Shown here in pieces: positions 35,271 through 48,237 of a stretch of DNA of 64,000 bases. Under the pieces are notes generated by a model. It worked only from the letters and a program-made list of their open reading frames with translations. It had not been told where the DNA came from and ran no database searches. Both the position numbers and the translations under genes were made by a program. The DNA is from Kingdonia uniflora (Eukaryota; Streptophyta; Magnoliopsida; Ranunculales; Circaeasteraceae). Position 1 is the first letter of the stretch. Every line of letters begins with the position of its first letter. Location: NCBI GenBank assembly GCA_014058105.1, contig JACGCM010001511.1, positions 2,604,001 through 2,668,000 on the forward strand. Direction: 5' to 3'.

Positions 35271-35980
35271 CATCTCTCGACAATCCATGTCAATGGTTTA
35301 TACTTCATTAAACAACCAAAATGATCCATGTGAAAGGTTAAAAGCTAAAGAAGTAACAAATTAGTGTATATTTTTATTATTTAAAGAAAAAAAACTCTAC
35401 CTCTCCCTTTGCCTCACCTCCCAAACGACAAACACATGCATTGATTAGAACATCTCTAGAAACCCTTATCTTAGTGAGTCCGATAAAACTAATTAATGAT
35501 TTAATTCCTCCATTTCATCATATAAATTACATAAGAAATAGAAACTAAACTCATAGAATAAAAATGGTAAAACATATACAAGTAGAGGGATTAAGTGCCA
35601 TACCTATCCACGACCTAGAGGAGATCCTCTACTTTATCGTCAGACTGAAACTTAATTGAATTTAAAGCCCCGCGACTTCGCGCGATGACGAACTCGTTAA
35701 GTTGAGAAGATGGAACAATTTTTCCCTTATGATAAGAGAACAACTAAAGATCAACATCAACCCACTAACAAGGATCCTTTGATGTTTGATATCATGATGT
35801 ATAACATAATGGTGCTCAAACTATGAATTCCTTAGTATCCCATCTCTCATAATTCAACACCAAAATATCTATCTTCAAATTCTCCCATGGTCTAACTTTA
35901 ACTCATCTAAATCTTTTCTTCTTCCTCTCACCATCTCCCCATAATCGTCTCATCTTCTTCTTCGATTTCCCTGACAACCC
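35271..35980. other. Spacer between E8 and E3; no gene seen
   Basis: AT-rich with pyrimidine-rich patches (for example CTTCTTCCTCTCACCATCTCCCC near 35920). No recognisable coding motif, RNA gene or repeat. Confidence 0.5.
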
Positions 35981-36571
35981 TATAGTGACCTGTCCCTTGA
36001 CCTGGGAAAAACTCGAACTGCATCAATACCAAACTCACGCATTATATACATGACATACACAATCAGCAATGACACATGGACTACGAATTGATGAAAAACA
36101 TGGATCGAGCACTACAGATAAAATTGAACAAGTCAAAGATACCTGCCTCCCACAAACTAGGAGTTACATATTCAACTACCACCTATCCTATTTTTGGAGA
36201 ACGTACCTCTACACGCTAACGAACTGAGAGTGAGATCTATAAAAAGGATGAATTCCAGAGGAGAAAGGACCATAAAATTTATACTTCAAGACCAAAATTT
36301 TATAGCTCAAGAGATTACAAAACTTATAATAAAAACATCAGCCTCAAGCAATAAAAATTACAATTACTAAGTCCTCAAATCGGGGTCGTGGTTTTTACCT
36401 ATTCAAAAGTTTTCACGCTAATCACATATGCCATTTTTATATTGAGTTATACTAATTCTTGTTGCAAGTACACTTTGTGTAAGAGGGGGCTTTTCCTCAA
36501 CTCAATTTAAAAAAAAAAAAACATTTGGTGTAAGAGTGAATTTCGAGCTACTACAAAATTAGGCCATTACA
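35981..36571 (+). repeat. 5' LTR of E3 (591 bp)
   Basis: Start TATAGTGACCTGTCCCTTGACC matches the E5 LTR start TGTAGGGACCTCTCCCTCGACC. It ends AGGCCATTACA. TATA-like TCTATAAAAAGG lies near 36236. The primer site TTTAGCGCCATCGGTGGGAA follows. Confidence 0.8.
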
Positions 36572-36649
36572 TTTAGCGCCATCGGTGGGAAAGAAGACAT
36601 TTCTACGATATCTTAGGGCATACAATTACTCTACAATCTATTTCAAATC

Positions 36650-38390
36650 ATGGTGACTTCCAAGCGACCAACAACAGGAGTCCAACTTGATCTTTTACTC
36701 AAACTAGATCAGCTTGCAGAACTATGGGCGAACCTATACGCTGAAATAGAGAAATGTAATAAGCTCGAGCGTCAGTTGATACGTGACCACGAGCTCTACG
36801 AATAGGAACTTGAGAGTGAGTATCAAGCTCGCCAAACAGAATTCAAGCGACATGAAGAATAGATGACAATAATATAGATTGACTTACCAGCTTTGCAAGA
36901 TAATCAACAAGTTCCCCTTGCTAGGAAACATGATCAAATACTAGCAAACTCTCGAGTGTCTTTACAGGAAAGATTGGGACCTCAAGGAGCAACTAGCAAA
37001 GCCATTTTCAGAAGTCTTCATAACGACCCATAAGCTTTAATTCTTTTGGGATGTGAAGATCAGTCTGACATCAGTAGAGGGCGTCGACCTTCCAAGTATC
37101 AAGAAGAAGAGCAACGACCTTAACCTAGGACACCAGCTCGTGAACGCATGAGCGAGGGTACTGGTACTCATAATCCCTGACCTGTACACTAAGTCGCTTA
37201 AGCACCACGTCAGTACATCACACATGAACACATGGATTAATGTATCAAAGAATTAATTGAAGCTCAAGCTCTAGACAATAAGGACAATTTAACCAAGTTA
37301 TATGGTAGTTCGATTACAAATTAGTTATTTGATATAGAAGTACCGACAGGGTTCCATACTCCTAAGATACGCAAATACAAAGGTACTGATCCGAAAGAAC
37401 ATTTTCAACAATTCTATGATTCACTGGGATTGTATTCAAATCTTAACCATATTCTATGTCGTCTGTTCACCACAAGCTTACAGGGAGAACCACTCCGGTG
37501 GTTCCATTCTGTACCTGAGGATTCTATCCTCACATTCGACCAACTATAAAATATATTTGTCAAAGCATATGCTCACAATAAAAACAAGGAAGAAAATTTG
37601 TATACTCTTATTAGTTTTAAACAGTCTCAAGGAGATAAACTTGCAGTCTTTGCAATGAAGTTTCTTGAGCTTGCACAGAAAGTTGACAATCTCGATCAGA
37701 AAATAGTAGTTTTTGCATTTACCAATAGACTATAGATCAATTTCAAAGCGAAGGAACATATCTTCTAGAAAATACCCTCAACCTTAGTAGACACGATTAC
37801 CCAGGTCAATAAGTATGTCGACCTGGAAAGGATGATGACTGAATGGCATAAATCTACTAAATTCGTCCTAATTACAAAAGGCCAAAACACAGAGTGCAAC
37901 AGTAAACCAAAAGAGGACCAGGGTGATCAAAAACATGTTAAAACAAACACAGGCAAATCTTGAAAAGTAATTTATTACCCAAGCCGGCCCTCCCCAAGAT
38001 AAATGTTTGAATCTCATCAATTTTTCCCATGCTGGCGAAAGATAAGTTTTATCATGTATCTCAGCCACTAGAACCGATTGAAGGCATACCGTATTGCATG
38101 CATCACAAGGTAACTCATCATGAAACTGACAACTGTTACGCTTTAGAAAGGTTTTTGGAATATATTTTCAAAGAAGGGAGAATGCTCGAGTACATTATCA
38201 ACCTAGAAGGATACAAGAATGGAAGCTATAAGATACAAGTCGAAGTAGTTCAAGTTGAAGACCAGTCCGAGGAAAAACACTTATACCATATGTATCACAG
38301 CAACATGATCGAGATCCATCAAATTAACAACTCTACCAGATTCAAGATAAGGAGATTAACGGAATGATGCGATCTCACAGCTCAGGATAA
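36650..38390 (+). pseudogene. Gag (E3)
   Basis: ATG 36650 (MVTSKRPTTGVQLDLLLKLDQLAELWANLYAEIE), the same start as E5 at 48159. Core: VPTGFHTPKIRKYKGTDPKEHF, GEPLRWFHSVPEDSILTFDQL, FVKAYAHNKNKEENLYTLISF, FAMKFLELAQKVDNLDQKI. The C-terminal Cys/His segment YCMHHKVTHHETDNCYAL is in the block 38029-38367. More than ten in-frame stops interrupt it. Confidence 0.75.
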
Positions 38391-38429
38391 ATAAGCTAAA
38401 CTCCTTCCTGAATCAAGCAATCGATAAAC

Positions 38430-38930
38430 TGAAATTTCATTTGAGGATTGCGATATCAGTCATGTCAAGTTTCCTCATCATGATGTTCTGGTTATTATGC
38501 TTAAAATGAAGAAATTCGTCATACATACCATGATGATCGATACTGGTAGCGGTATCGAAATCCTTTTCTAAAGTATGATCGAACAAATAGGATTAGCCGA
38601 TCAAGTTATGCTTAAAATGGCATCTATGAAATCAAAGGCCGTTAAAAGCTCTCACGAGTTTGCAAAAATACCTTTTATACCAAACTCGACACATCTGACA
38701 GATTTACTGCATAGCAATTACAGAAAGCTAGTTACACCGATGACCAGCCTTCAATAGAAGAACCTACAGAGAACATAAACATCGATAGACCTAACAGAGG
38801 TACTTATATTGGTACCAAGCTGGTCCAATACAAAAAGGAATCCCTCGTTTACTTTTTACAAATATACCGAGATGTCTTCGCTTAGACTTTCAAAGATATG
38901 CCAGGAGTCGACCTAGCTAAGGCATGTTAC
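38430..38930 (+). pseudogene. Aspartic protease (E3)
   Basis: HVKFPHHDVLVIMLKMKK, then the active site IDTGSGIEI, with the catalytic DTG intact, then stops. Only fragments remain; part of the protease C-terminus seen in E1 and E6 is absent here. Confidence 0.65.
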
Positions 38931-38989
38931 AAATTAAACATTAAGAACAATGCTACGGCAACCAAACAGAAATAGCAAAGACTATCATC

Positions 38990-39760
38990 TCCTCTCTGGG
39001 ATGATGTCAACAGTACAATCGATAAATTGATTAAAGTTAGATTCATTCGAGAAGCTAAGTACCTGGATTGGATCTCCAACATTGTCGCAGTTCCAATGAA
39101 GAATAGAATGGTCAGAGTTTGCGTGGATTTCACATATCTAAATTAGCACTCCCAATGATAGTTTTCCTCTTCCAATCATTTATCAAATTCTTGATTCAAC
39201 GGTAGGCTACGAGCTCTTATCTATGATGGATGCTGCTTCCAGATACAATCAGATACCCCTTCAAGGTAATAATTAGGAGATGACCACTTTCATCACTGAA
39301 AGAGGGCTCTATTGGTATAGAGTTATGCCTTTCAGATTGAAGAAAGCCGGAGCGACTTACCAATGGTTAATGCCAATAATGTTCAAAGTACACTTGGGGA
39401 AGATCGTTGAAGTATACATCGATGATCTACTCTGTAAATGCTTATTGAAGAAGGATCATATCACAGATCTCGATATGGTCTTCCACATTTTACGCTCATA
39501 TAAGATGAGGCTTAACCCCGATAACTGTCAATTCAGAGTGCACTCGGGCAAGTTCTTGGGACATCTTATCAGCAAGAAAGGGATTGAGGCCGACCCATAC
39601 CAAATTCAAGCTTTATACAACATCTCGTATCCAAAAACAAAGAAAGAAGTCCTGAAGTTCGCTGGCAAGATCTTCGCTATCAATAGGTTTGTCTCTAAGT
39701 CTGCAGATCACTGCCAATGGCTATTCTTGTTACTTCGAGGATGTACCAAATGAGGAAAAA
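38990..39760 (+). pseudogene. Reverse transcriptase (E3)
   Basis: After frame breaks at 39000-39280 (VRVCVDFTYLN, MMDAASRYNQIPLQ) the block 39280-39753 is open: FITERGLYWYRVMPFRLKKAGATYQWL, catalytic box YIDDLL intact, KMRLNPDNCQFRVHSGKFLGHLISKKG, then NRFVSKSADHCQWLFLLLRG. The best-preserved RT of the Tat-like copies here, but still interrupted. Confidence 0.8.
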
Positions 39761-39769
39761 TTTGACCTA

Positions 39770-40910
39770 GCGAAGATATCGATTGGACAGAAGAATGCAA
39801 AGTAGCTTTTCAATAACTCAAAACCTATCTGGGGAAGTCTCTCATAATGAGTACTCTGATAGACAATGAGGAATTGATCATCTACCTCGCAGTTATAAAA
39901 ATTTTCTTAGCTCGATTCTCATTCAACTTGAAGGAAAGGTTGAGAAGTTAGTGTATTTTATTAGTAAAACCCTCACTCAAGCATAGACAATATATTTCAA
40001 GATCGAACGGCTCCTTTTAACTCTCGTTTACACTTCACAAAAGCTCAAGTACTACTTCCATGCTCATTCCGTTAAAGTTATGATGAACTACCCACTCAAG
40101 GAAATTCTATCTAAAAAAGAAAAGTTACGATGAGTGCAACAATGGTCAGTCAGTTTGGAAGAACATGATATTAAATTCAAACAATGTTATTTAGAAAAAG
40201 GTCAAGCAGTTACTGATTTTTTAGCAGCTTTTCCTGTAGAAGATCCAGACTGGGTAGAACATGATTATGATCTCATATACGAACTCACAGAAGATCCACC
40301 TATTAAGCCCTTCGACGAATGAGCTGAATGGGTTACAAGAAAGGGATAGAAACTTTTGACAGATGGCTCAACAGGACCCGCAGGGTAAGGTATCAAAATT
40401 GCAATGATTACTCTATCAAAAGACAAGATCGATAAATCAATCTGCTTAGATTTTGAGGCCTTGAATAATATTATAGAGTACGAAACATTGATCTATGGAC
40501 TCGATTCCCGAGCTATCAGTATATAAAAATTTATTACTAATAGTCCACCATTAATTTGAAAAGTACAAGAAGAATCATAAAATGGTTGACTATGCAGCCC
40601 TCGTTGCTGAAAGGATGAACAGATTCACAAAAACTATTCTCGACTATTTACCACAAGCAGAAAATAGACACGCCGATTCCATGGCTTACTTAGCCAGGGT
40701 CTTAGGTACCGAAGTACAATACCTCCAAATTGAAGTTACCTCAACCCCCAGTATTGATCTCCAATCTGTATGCGCGATCAACACTGGGGGCAATGAAGAG
40801 GAGGACGGCGATTGGAAGAAGCCTTTAATTGCCTATCTCGGCCTAAAAATGGAATGTAATGGGCCTCTTTCAGAAGATCCAAATCAAAGTAGATAGTTGA
40901 TAAAAAATTA
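39770..40910 (+). pseudogene. RNase H, second RNase H and spacer (E3)
   Basis: First RNase H fragments at 39840-40320 end with QQWSVSLEEHDIKF..YLEKGQAVTDFLAAFPVEDPD. The second starts near 40360 (LTDGSTGPAG, DFEALNN..EYETLIYGLDS) and leads into DYLPQAENRHADSMAYLARVLG and NTGGNEEEDGDWKKPLIAYLGLK (40582-40896). It shows what E1 has lost. Confidence 0.7.
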
Positions 40911-42061
40911 GAAACGTTATTCAGTTTAGAGAGGCTATTTATATCAAAGATCAGTGATTGGGCCTTATCTAAAGTGTATCTCTAAGCAGCAAGAAGATAG
41001 AATGCTCAAAGACTTACATGAAGGAACTTGTGGCCCCCATGTCACAGGTCGGTCACTTGTAAACAAAGCAACTACACAAGGAGTATTCTAGCCGAGAATA
41101 TAGAAATAGGCAGAGGAGTATTCACGAAGATGTGGCGCATGTCAACGACATGGACAAAGATATGAGCATCTATACTCAAACTCCATGTGAGCAAGGTATT
41201 CTTGCCTTTCAAGAGGTGGGCACTCGATCTAGTAAAAGAATTTCCCAATACTCTGGGCAACCAAGGTTCTTACTCATGGCAACAGATTACTTTACAAAGT
41301 AGGTGGAAGCAGTTCCCTTTTATCGAGCACTAGAGGAAGAAGTCATTTATTTATCTGGGAACATATTACCACACGGTTTGGATGCCCCCACCTGATTCAG
41401 ATCGATAACGGACCGCAGTTCATTGGAGAAAAGATAATTGTTTTTATCGACAAACATAACATCATTCATTCCCAATCCAACCCATACCACCCCTAAGGAA
41501 ATAGACTGGCCAAAATTACCAATAAGACAATTGTGGATTGAATCAAAAAGAGGCTTCAATGACAAAAGAAAGGGAATTGGATACGAAAACTACCTCATGT
41601 CTTATGAGCATACCGTACTACACTGAGAAAATCAACTGGTTGTTCCCTCTTCCTCCTTGCTTATGGAACTTAAGTCATCATCCCAACATAATACCACCAG
41701 CATGTCAAAGATCACGAGCTAATAGACGAGGAAAATGAGTTTGAGCTAGCATACAATATGAACTGGATAAATGAGACCTGAGCTCGAGCTATTGCCAACC
41801 TAGGTCGATATCATCATATGCTAGCTAGCTCATGCAAAAGAAGAGTCTAAAGCTGTGAGTTCCAAATCGATGATCCAGTCATCAGAGAGATCCCCCAAGA
41901 GCAGGAAAAAGTTAAATGTTGGAAAGATTACAGAAAATTAGAAAGGTTTGTTTCTAATTGTTGGCCATACTGGCCATGGATCATACTACCTCATGACAGA
42001 TAAAGGTATTCGAATACCAAGCCCTTGGAACACTAGGCGATTGAAGCGATATTATCGCTAA
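40911..42061 (+). pseudogene. Integrase and end of pol (E3)
   Basis: HEGTCGPHVTGRSLVNKATTQGVF zinc part, CQRHGQRYE, LMATDYFTK (first Asp kept), QIDNGPQFIGEK (second Asp), SNPYHP, and the C-terminal DDPVIREIP. It ends WNTRRLKRYYR before TAA 42059-42061. Stops and frameshifts throughout. Confidence 0.75.
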
Positions 42062-42488
42062 ATCTATTATTCTCAAATACATGATACATCTATTCTACTT
42101 CCTTACATTCCAAAAGTGAGATGTCAATCTCCAACAGTGTGTATATTCTTTTCAACTAAATAAAAACTTTCAAGTATTTTCCCACATTATTCTCTATAGA
42201 CATACATGTAACATTTACTAAATCTCAAAGATTAAAGCAAAGGTAACACTAGCTTTCAATCGATTCATCTATACACATATCAACGATTAAAATAAAGGTA
42301 ATATTTGTTTTAAATCCATGATCTCTACTATCTATAAAACACAAGATAAAGCATAGGTAAAACTAGCTTTCATCAATCTACACATCTACAATACATAAAC
42401 AATAGGCCACTTATACAGGTTTTGTTTATGGATTGTCAGGTAAAATTTCCCCTACCATTAGAGGTCATGAAACCATAAAATCTAGTAC

Positions 42489-42716
42489 TCAGGCAACTAC
42501 CGTATCTCTTCCTTGCTTTACTTGTTCAATAGTAATAGGGCCTATACCAGTTTTCATGAAGTTTAGGCAATTACTTTGATCTATTTCAGTATTACATATA
42601 CAATCTTTGAATATCAAGCAGTCATACAAGGTATCCCTTTCGAACTTAAGGCTTTTTACTTCTTCTACGAAATAGGCAATTACTACCATTATCTCCCTCG
42701 AGTACACCTCTTCCAT
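42489..42716 (-). pseudogene. Antisense gene, C-terminal fragment (E3)
   Basis: 75 codons: MEEVYSREIMVVIAYFVEEVKSLKFERDTLYD, then CLIFKDCICNTEIDQSNCLNFM. It aligns with the C-termini of the E1 (YFVEDVKRLELEQDTLF, KGCIC) and E2 antisense proteins. It is the only antisense-gene part left in E3 and lies in the spacer of the large inverted repeat. Confidence 0.65.
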
Positions 42717-43168
42717 GGAAATTTTATATCAGTTCAGAATGGCCAACTCAGCAAAATTCACCTTTAGTTTCTTATAATGTTTATCCAAATATGCGTAATA
42801 GGCCTTTACTCCTGTATAAGTGACCTATTGTTTCTGTATTGTAGATCTGTAGATATATGAAAACTAGTTTTACATATGCTTTATCTTGTGTTTTATAGAT
42901 AGTAGAGATTATGGATTTAATACTTCTATTACATTTGTTTTAATCGCTTATATGTGTATAGATGTATCGATTAAAAGCTAATGTTACATTTGCTTTAATC
43001 TTTGAGATTTAGTAGATGTTATATGTATGTCTGTAGAGAATAATGTGGGAAAAAACTTAAAAGTTTTCATTTAGTAGAAAAGAATATACACAATGTTAGA
43101 AATTGGCATCTCACTTTTGGAATATAAGGATGTGGAATAGATGTATCCTATATTTGAGAATAAAGAAT

Positions 43169-44300
43169 TTAACGATAATATCGCTTCAATCTCCTAGTGC
43201 TCCAAGGGCTTGGTATTCGGATACATTTATCTGTCATGGGGTAGTATGATCCAAGGCCAGTGCGATCAGCTATTAGAAATGGACCTTCCCAATATTCTAC
43301 AACCTTTCTAGTATTTAACTCTTCCTACTCTTGGGGATCTCTCTGAGGACTAGATTGTCAATTTGGAACTCATGGTTTCAAACTTTTTTGTTATACAAGC
43401 TAGCTAGCATATGATGATATCGACCTAGGTTGGCAATAGCTCGAGCTCGAGTCTCATCGATCTAGTTCATATTGTTGGCTAGCTCGAACTATTTTTCCTC
43501 GTCTGTTAGTTTGAGATCTTTGACAAGATGGTAGTATTCTGTTGGGATGATGACTTCAGTTCCATAAGCGAGGAAGGGGGAACAACCAGTTGATTGTCTC
43601 GGTGTAGTACGGTATGCCCATAAGACATGAGGCAGTTCCTGTATCCAATTCTTTATCTTTTGTGATTAAAACCTCTTCTTGATTCCATCCACTATTGTCT
43701 TGTTGGTAATTTTGGCTTGTCTATTTCCTTGGGAGTAGTATGGATTGGATGGGGAATAATGATGTTATGTTTGTCAAGAAAAACTACTACCTTTTCTCCA
43801 GCGAACTACGGCCCGTTATCGATCTGAATCAGGTAGGGATATCCAAACCGTGTGATAATATGTTCTCAGATAAATAAGATGACTTCTTCCTCTCGAGTTT
43901 GACAAAGGGGAACTGATTCCACCCATTTTGTAAAGTAATTTATTGCCATGAGTAAGTACCTTCGATTGCCCAGGATATTGGGAAATTCTTATACTATATC
44001 GAGTGCCCACCTCTTGAAAGGCAAGAATACCTTGTTCGCATGGAGTTCGAGTGCAGGTGCTCGTATCATGTATCTATGTCATTGACATGCGTCGCATCTT
44101 CGTGAGTACTCCTCTGTCTATTTTTGTATTTCTGACCAGAATACCCCGAGTGTAATCACTCTATTTACAAGTGACCGACATACGGCATGGGAGCCACAAT
44201 TTCCTTCGTGTAGGTTTTTGAGCATTCCATCTACTTGTTGCTTGGAGAGACACTTTAGATAAGGCCCTCTCACTTATCTTTGATATAAACGGCCTTTATG
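43169..44300 (-). pseudogene. Integrase and end of pol (E5)
   Basis: The zinc region near 44190 (HEGNCGSHAVCRSLVNRVIT-like), a core with QIDNGP near 43820 and the end block WSTRRLKRYYR before a stop at 43169-43171. Frames are broken; identification rests on close match to E3. Confidence 0.65.
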
Positions 44301-44599
44301 AACTATAAAACATTTAAAATTTTCAATGAACTATCTGGGTTGTTTAGGATCTTTAAGAAAGGTCCCGTCATATTTATTTTTTAGGCCGAAATTGGCAATA
44401 AAAGGCTTCCCAATCGTCATCCTCATCTTTGTCACCCCCAGTGTTGGTCACACATACAGAGGGGAGATCGGTATTGGGAATTGAGATCACTTCAATTTAG
44501 AGGTATCATGCTTCTGTACCTAAGACCCCGGCTAAGTAAGCCAAAGAATCGTTGTGTTTATTTTATCCTCATGGTAAATAGTTGAGAGTAGCTTTTGTG

Positions 44600-46310
44600 A
44601 ATCTTTTCATCCTATTAGCAATGAGGGCCGCATAGTCAACCATTTTGTTATTCTTCTTGTATTATTCGAAGAAATGGTAGACTATTACTAATGAATTTGT
44701 ATAGACTGATAGCCCGAAAACCCTAAATTCTAGTACTAAATTGAGCTCATGAACCAAGGCTTCATACTCTATATCATTATTCGAAGTCTTAAAATCAAAG
44801 CGGATTAATTTTTCGATCCTGTCGTTTGATAGAGTAACTAATACAATTCTGATACCTGACCCTGCAGGTCCTGCTGTGGCATCTGTCATAAGTCTCTATC
44901 CCTTTCTTGTAACCCATTCAGCTTGTTCGTTAAAGGGCTTGATAGGTGGATCTTCTGTGAGTTCGTCTGTGAGATCTGAATTTTGTCTGGATCTTCTACA
45001 GGGAAATCTGCTAGAAAATCAACAACCGCTTGACCTTTTTCTGAATGGCGATGTTCTAATATAATATCATGTTTTCCCAAACTGACTGACCATTATTGTA
45101 CTTGTCGTGACTTTTATTTTTTAGATGGAACTTCCCAGAGTGGGTAGTTCATCATAACTTTGATGGAATGAGCTTGGAAGTAGTGTTTGCGCATCAATGA
45201 AGTGGAAATGAGAGTTAGAAGAAGCCACTCGATCTTGGAATATCTTGTCTCTACAGGAGTAAAGATTTTTTGATAAAATACACCGGCTTCTCAATCTTTT
45301 CTTCAAGTTAAATGAGAACCGAGCTAAGAGAATTTTTTGTAACTGTAAGGTAGATGATCAATTCTTCATTATCTATCGGGGTGCCCATTATGGGAGACTT
45401 CCCCGGATAGGTTTTAAGTTCTTGAAAAACTATTTTATATTCTTCTGTCCTATCGATATCTTCGTTAGGTCAAATTTTTCCTCGTTTGGTACATCCTCGA
45501 AGTAACAAGAATAGCCATCGGCAGCAATCTGAAGACTTAAAGGCAAACCTATTGATAGCGGTAATCTTGCCAGTGAGCTTTTGGACCTTTTTCTTTGTTG
45601 TTAGAGACGACATATTGTGTAGAGCTTGAATTTGGTTTGAGACAGCCTCAATCCCTTTCTTGTTGATGAGATATCCCAGGAACTTGCCCGAGTGTACTTA
45701 GAATTAACATTTATCGGGGCTTAGTTTCATCCTGTATGAGCACAAAATATGGAAGACCGTATTGAGATCTGTGAAATGATCCTTCCTCAGTAAGCTTTTG
45801 CAGAGTAGATCATCGATGTATACTTCAACGATCTTCCCTAAGTATGCTTTGAACAATGTTGCCATTAACTGTTAATAAGTCACTCCAGAGTTCTTCAGTC
45901 CGAAAGGCATAACTCTATAGCAATAGAGCCATCTTTTAGTGATGAAAGTAGTCTTCTCCTAATCGTCGTCTAGAAGGGGTATCTGATTGTATCCAGAAGC
46001 AGCATCCATCATAGATAAGAACTCGTGGCCTGCCATTGAATCTTAAATTTGATGAATAATTGGAAGATGAAAATTGTCATTGGGAGTGTATTTGTTTAGA
46101 TTTGTGAAATCCATGCAAATACGGACCTTCCCATTCTTTTTTGGAACTGCGACAATGTTGAAGATCCAATCTGGGTACTTAACTTCTCGAATGAATCTAA
46201 CTTTGATTAATTTATCAATTTCACTGTTGACTTCATCTCAGAGACAAGGTGATATTCTTTACTATTTATGTTTGACTGCTGTGGCATTACTGTTCAAGCT
46301 TGATTTGTGA
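44600..46310 (-). pseudogene. RT and RNase H domains (E5)
   Basis: RT reads from about 46300 (NSEIDKLIKVRFIREVKYPDWIFNIVAVPKK type, then VRICMDF) through MMDAASGYNQIPL, and the catalytic box YIDDLLCKSL near 45820 appears intact. First RNase H at about 45400-45000 (EHRHSEKGQAVVDFLADFPVEDPDK), second at 44889-44662 (GPAGSGIRIVLVTLSNDRIEKLIRFDFKTSNNDIEYEALVHELNL). Stops and frameshifts between blocks. Confidence 0.7.
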
Positions 46311-46499
46311 CATGCCTTAGCTGGGTCGACTCCTGGCATTTCTTTAAAAGTCTAAGCGAAGACATCTTGATTTAGTTGTAAAAAGTGAATGAGGGCCTCC
46401 TTTTCGTATTGGATTAGCTTGGTACCAATATAAGTACCTCTGTTAGGTCTATCGATGTTTATGTACTCTATAGGTTCTTCAGTTGAAGGGTGATTATCG

Positions 46500-48159
46500 A
46501 TGTGACCAGCTTTCAGTAATTGTTATGTAGCAAATTTGTCAGATGTGCCAAGTATGGCAGATACAACATTTTTGTAAGCTCGTGAGAACTTTTGACTACC
46601 TTTGATTTCATAGATACCACCGTTGTGCTTAATGTGAAGTGCTTGATCGTACGTGGAAGCGATGGCTTCCATATTGTGAATTCAGCAATGGCCTATAATC
46701 CCTAAGTAACAAGATTTAGTATTGATGATGTAGAAAGCAACGTCAATTATGGCAGATCCCGCAGTGATGGGTAGGATGATCTTGCTAACTCATTCGCCTT
46801 TAGAGCCATTAAACCGACTGATATCGATATCGTTTAGTATAACTTGATTGGCTAATCACATTTGTTTGATTGTGCTTTAAAAATAGATTTCGATACCGCT
46901 ACCAGTATCGATCATCATGGTATGCAAGATGATTTTCTTCATTTTAAGCATAGTAACTAGAGCATCATGATGAGGAAACTTGATGTGACTGATATTGTAA
47001 TCCTCAATTGAAATTCTAGTTTGTCAATTACTTGATTCAGGAAGGAATTTAGCTTCTTTATCCAGAGCGGTGAAATCATAACATTCAGTTAATCTCATTC
47101 TCTTGAATCTGGTAGAGTTCTTGATTTGATGGATCTTGATCATGTTGCTGTGATACATATGGTATAAGTGTTTTTCCTCATATTGGTTTTTGACTTGCAT
47201 CTTATAACTTCAATTCTTGTATCCTTCCAAGTCGATAATGTAATTGAGCATTCTCCCATTTTTGAAAATATATTCCCGCAACCTTTGTACAACATAGCAG
47301 TTGTTAGTTTCATGATAAGTTACCTTATGATGCATGAAGTACGGTCTGCCTTTAATCGGTTCCAATGGTTGAGATACACGATAGAACTTATCTTTCACCA
47401 ACATGGGAAAAATTGACAAGATCCTGACATTTATCTTGGGGAGGACCGACTTTGGTAATAAATTGTCTTTCCACGATTTGTTTGGGTTTGCTTTAGTACG
47501 CTTTTGGTCACACTGGTCCTCCTGTGGTTCATTATTGCACTCTATGTTTTGACCTTTTGTGGTTAGGACGAATTTAGTAAATTTATGCCTTACAATCATC
47601 ATCCTTTCCAGGTCAACATACTCATTGACCTTGGTTATCATGTCTTCCAAGGTCAAGGGCTTGTTCAAGAAAAGATGTTCCTTCTCTTTGCAATCGATCT
47701 ACAGCGTATTGGTAAACGCAGAAATGGTTATTTTCTAATCGAGATTGTCAACTTTCCGTGCAAGCTCCAAAAACTTCTTTACAAAGACTTCAATTTTATC
47801 TCCTTGAGACTGTTTAAGACTAATAAAGGTATACAAATTTTCTTCCTTATCTTTATTGTGAGCATGTCTTAACGAAGATCTTTTGTAGTTGGTTGAATAT
47901 AAGGATAAAATCCTCAGGTAGATAATTAAACCAATGGAGTGGTTCTCCTTATAGGCTTGTGGTGAATAGGCTTGTGGTAATCTTGACGCTCATTCTGTAG
48001 TTTCTATTCGCGGAGCTCGCGATCATGTATCAACTAACGCTCGAGCTCATTGTGTTTCTCTATTTTGGCGTATAGGTTTGCCCGTAGTTCTGCGAGCTGA
48101 TCTGGTTCGACTGAAAGATCAATTTGGACTCCTGTTGCTGGTCGCTTGGAAGTTACCAT
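46500..48159 (-). pseudogene. Gag and protease (E5)
   Basis: ATG 48159 starts MVTSKRPATGVQIDLSVEPDQLAELRANLYAKIEKHNELE. A gap then joins to the late gag core; relative to E3 about 600 bp are missing, with the junction near 47945-48000. The block 47668-47210 has KPLTLEDMITKVNEYVDLERMM and YFMHHKVTYHETNNCY. Protease follows near 46890 with IDTGSGIEI. Confidence 0.7.
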
Positions 48160-48237
48160 GATTAGAAATGGATAGCGGAGTAATTGTATACCTTAGGATA
48201 TCGTAGAAATGTCTTCTTTCCCACAGATGGTGCCAAA

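Larger units (their letters stand above)
35981..42790 (+). mobile_element. E3: Tat-like Ty3/gypsy element, 3' part lost
   Basis: 5' LTR (35981-36571), primer site (36572-36591), gag, protease, RT, two RNase H regions, integrase ending at 42061, a remnant of the 3' repeat and only the last part of the antisense gene (42489-42716, minus). The rest of the antisense block and the 3' LTR are missing; the inverted copy E5 begins at about 42812. Confidence 0.85.
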
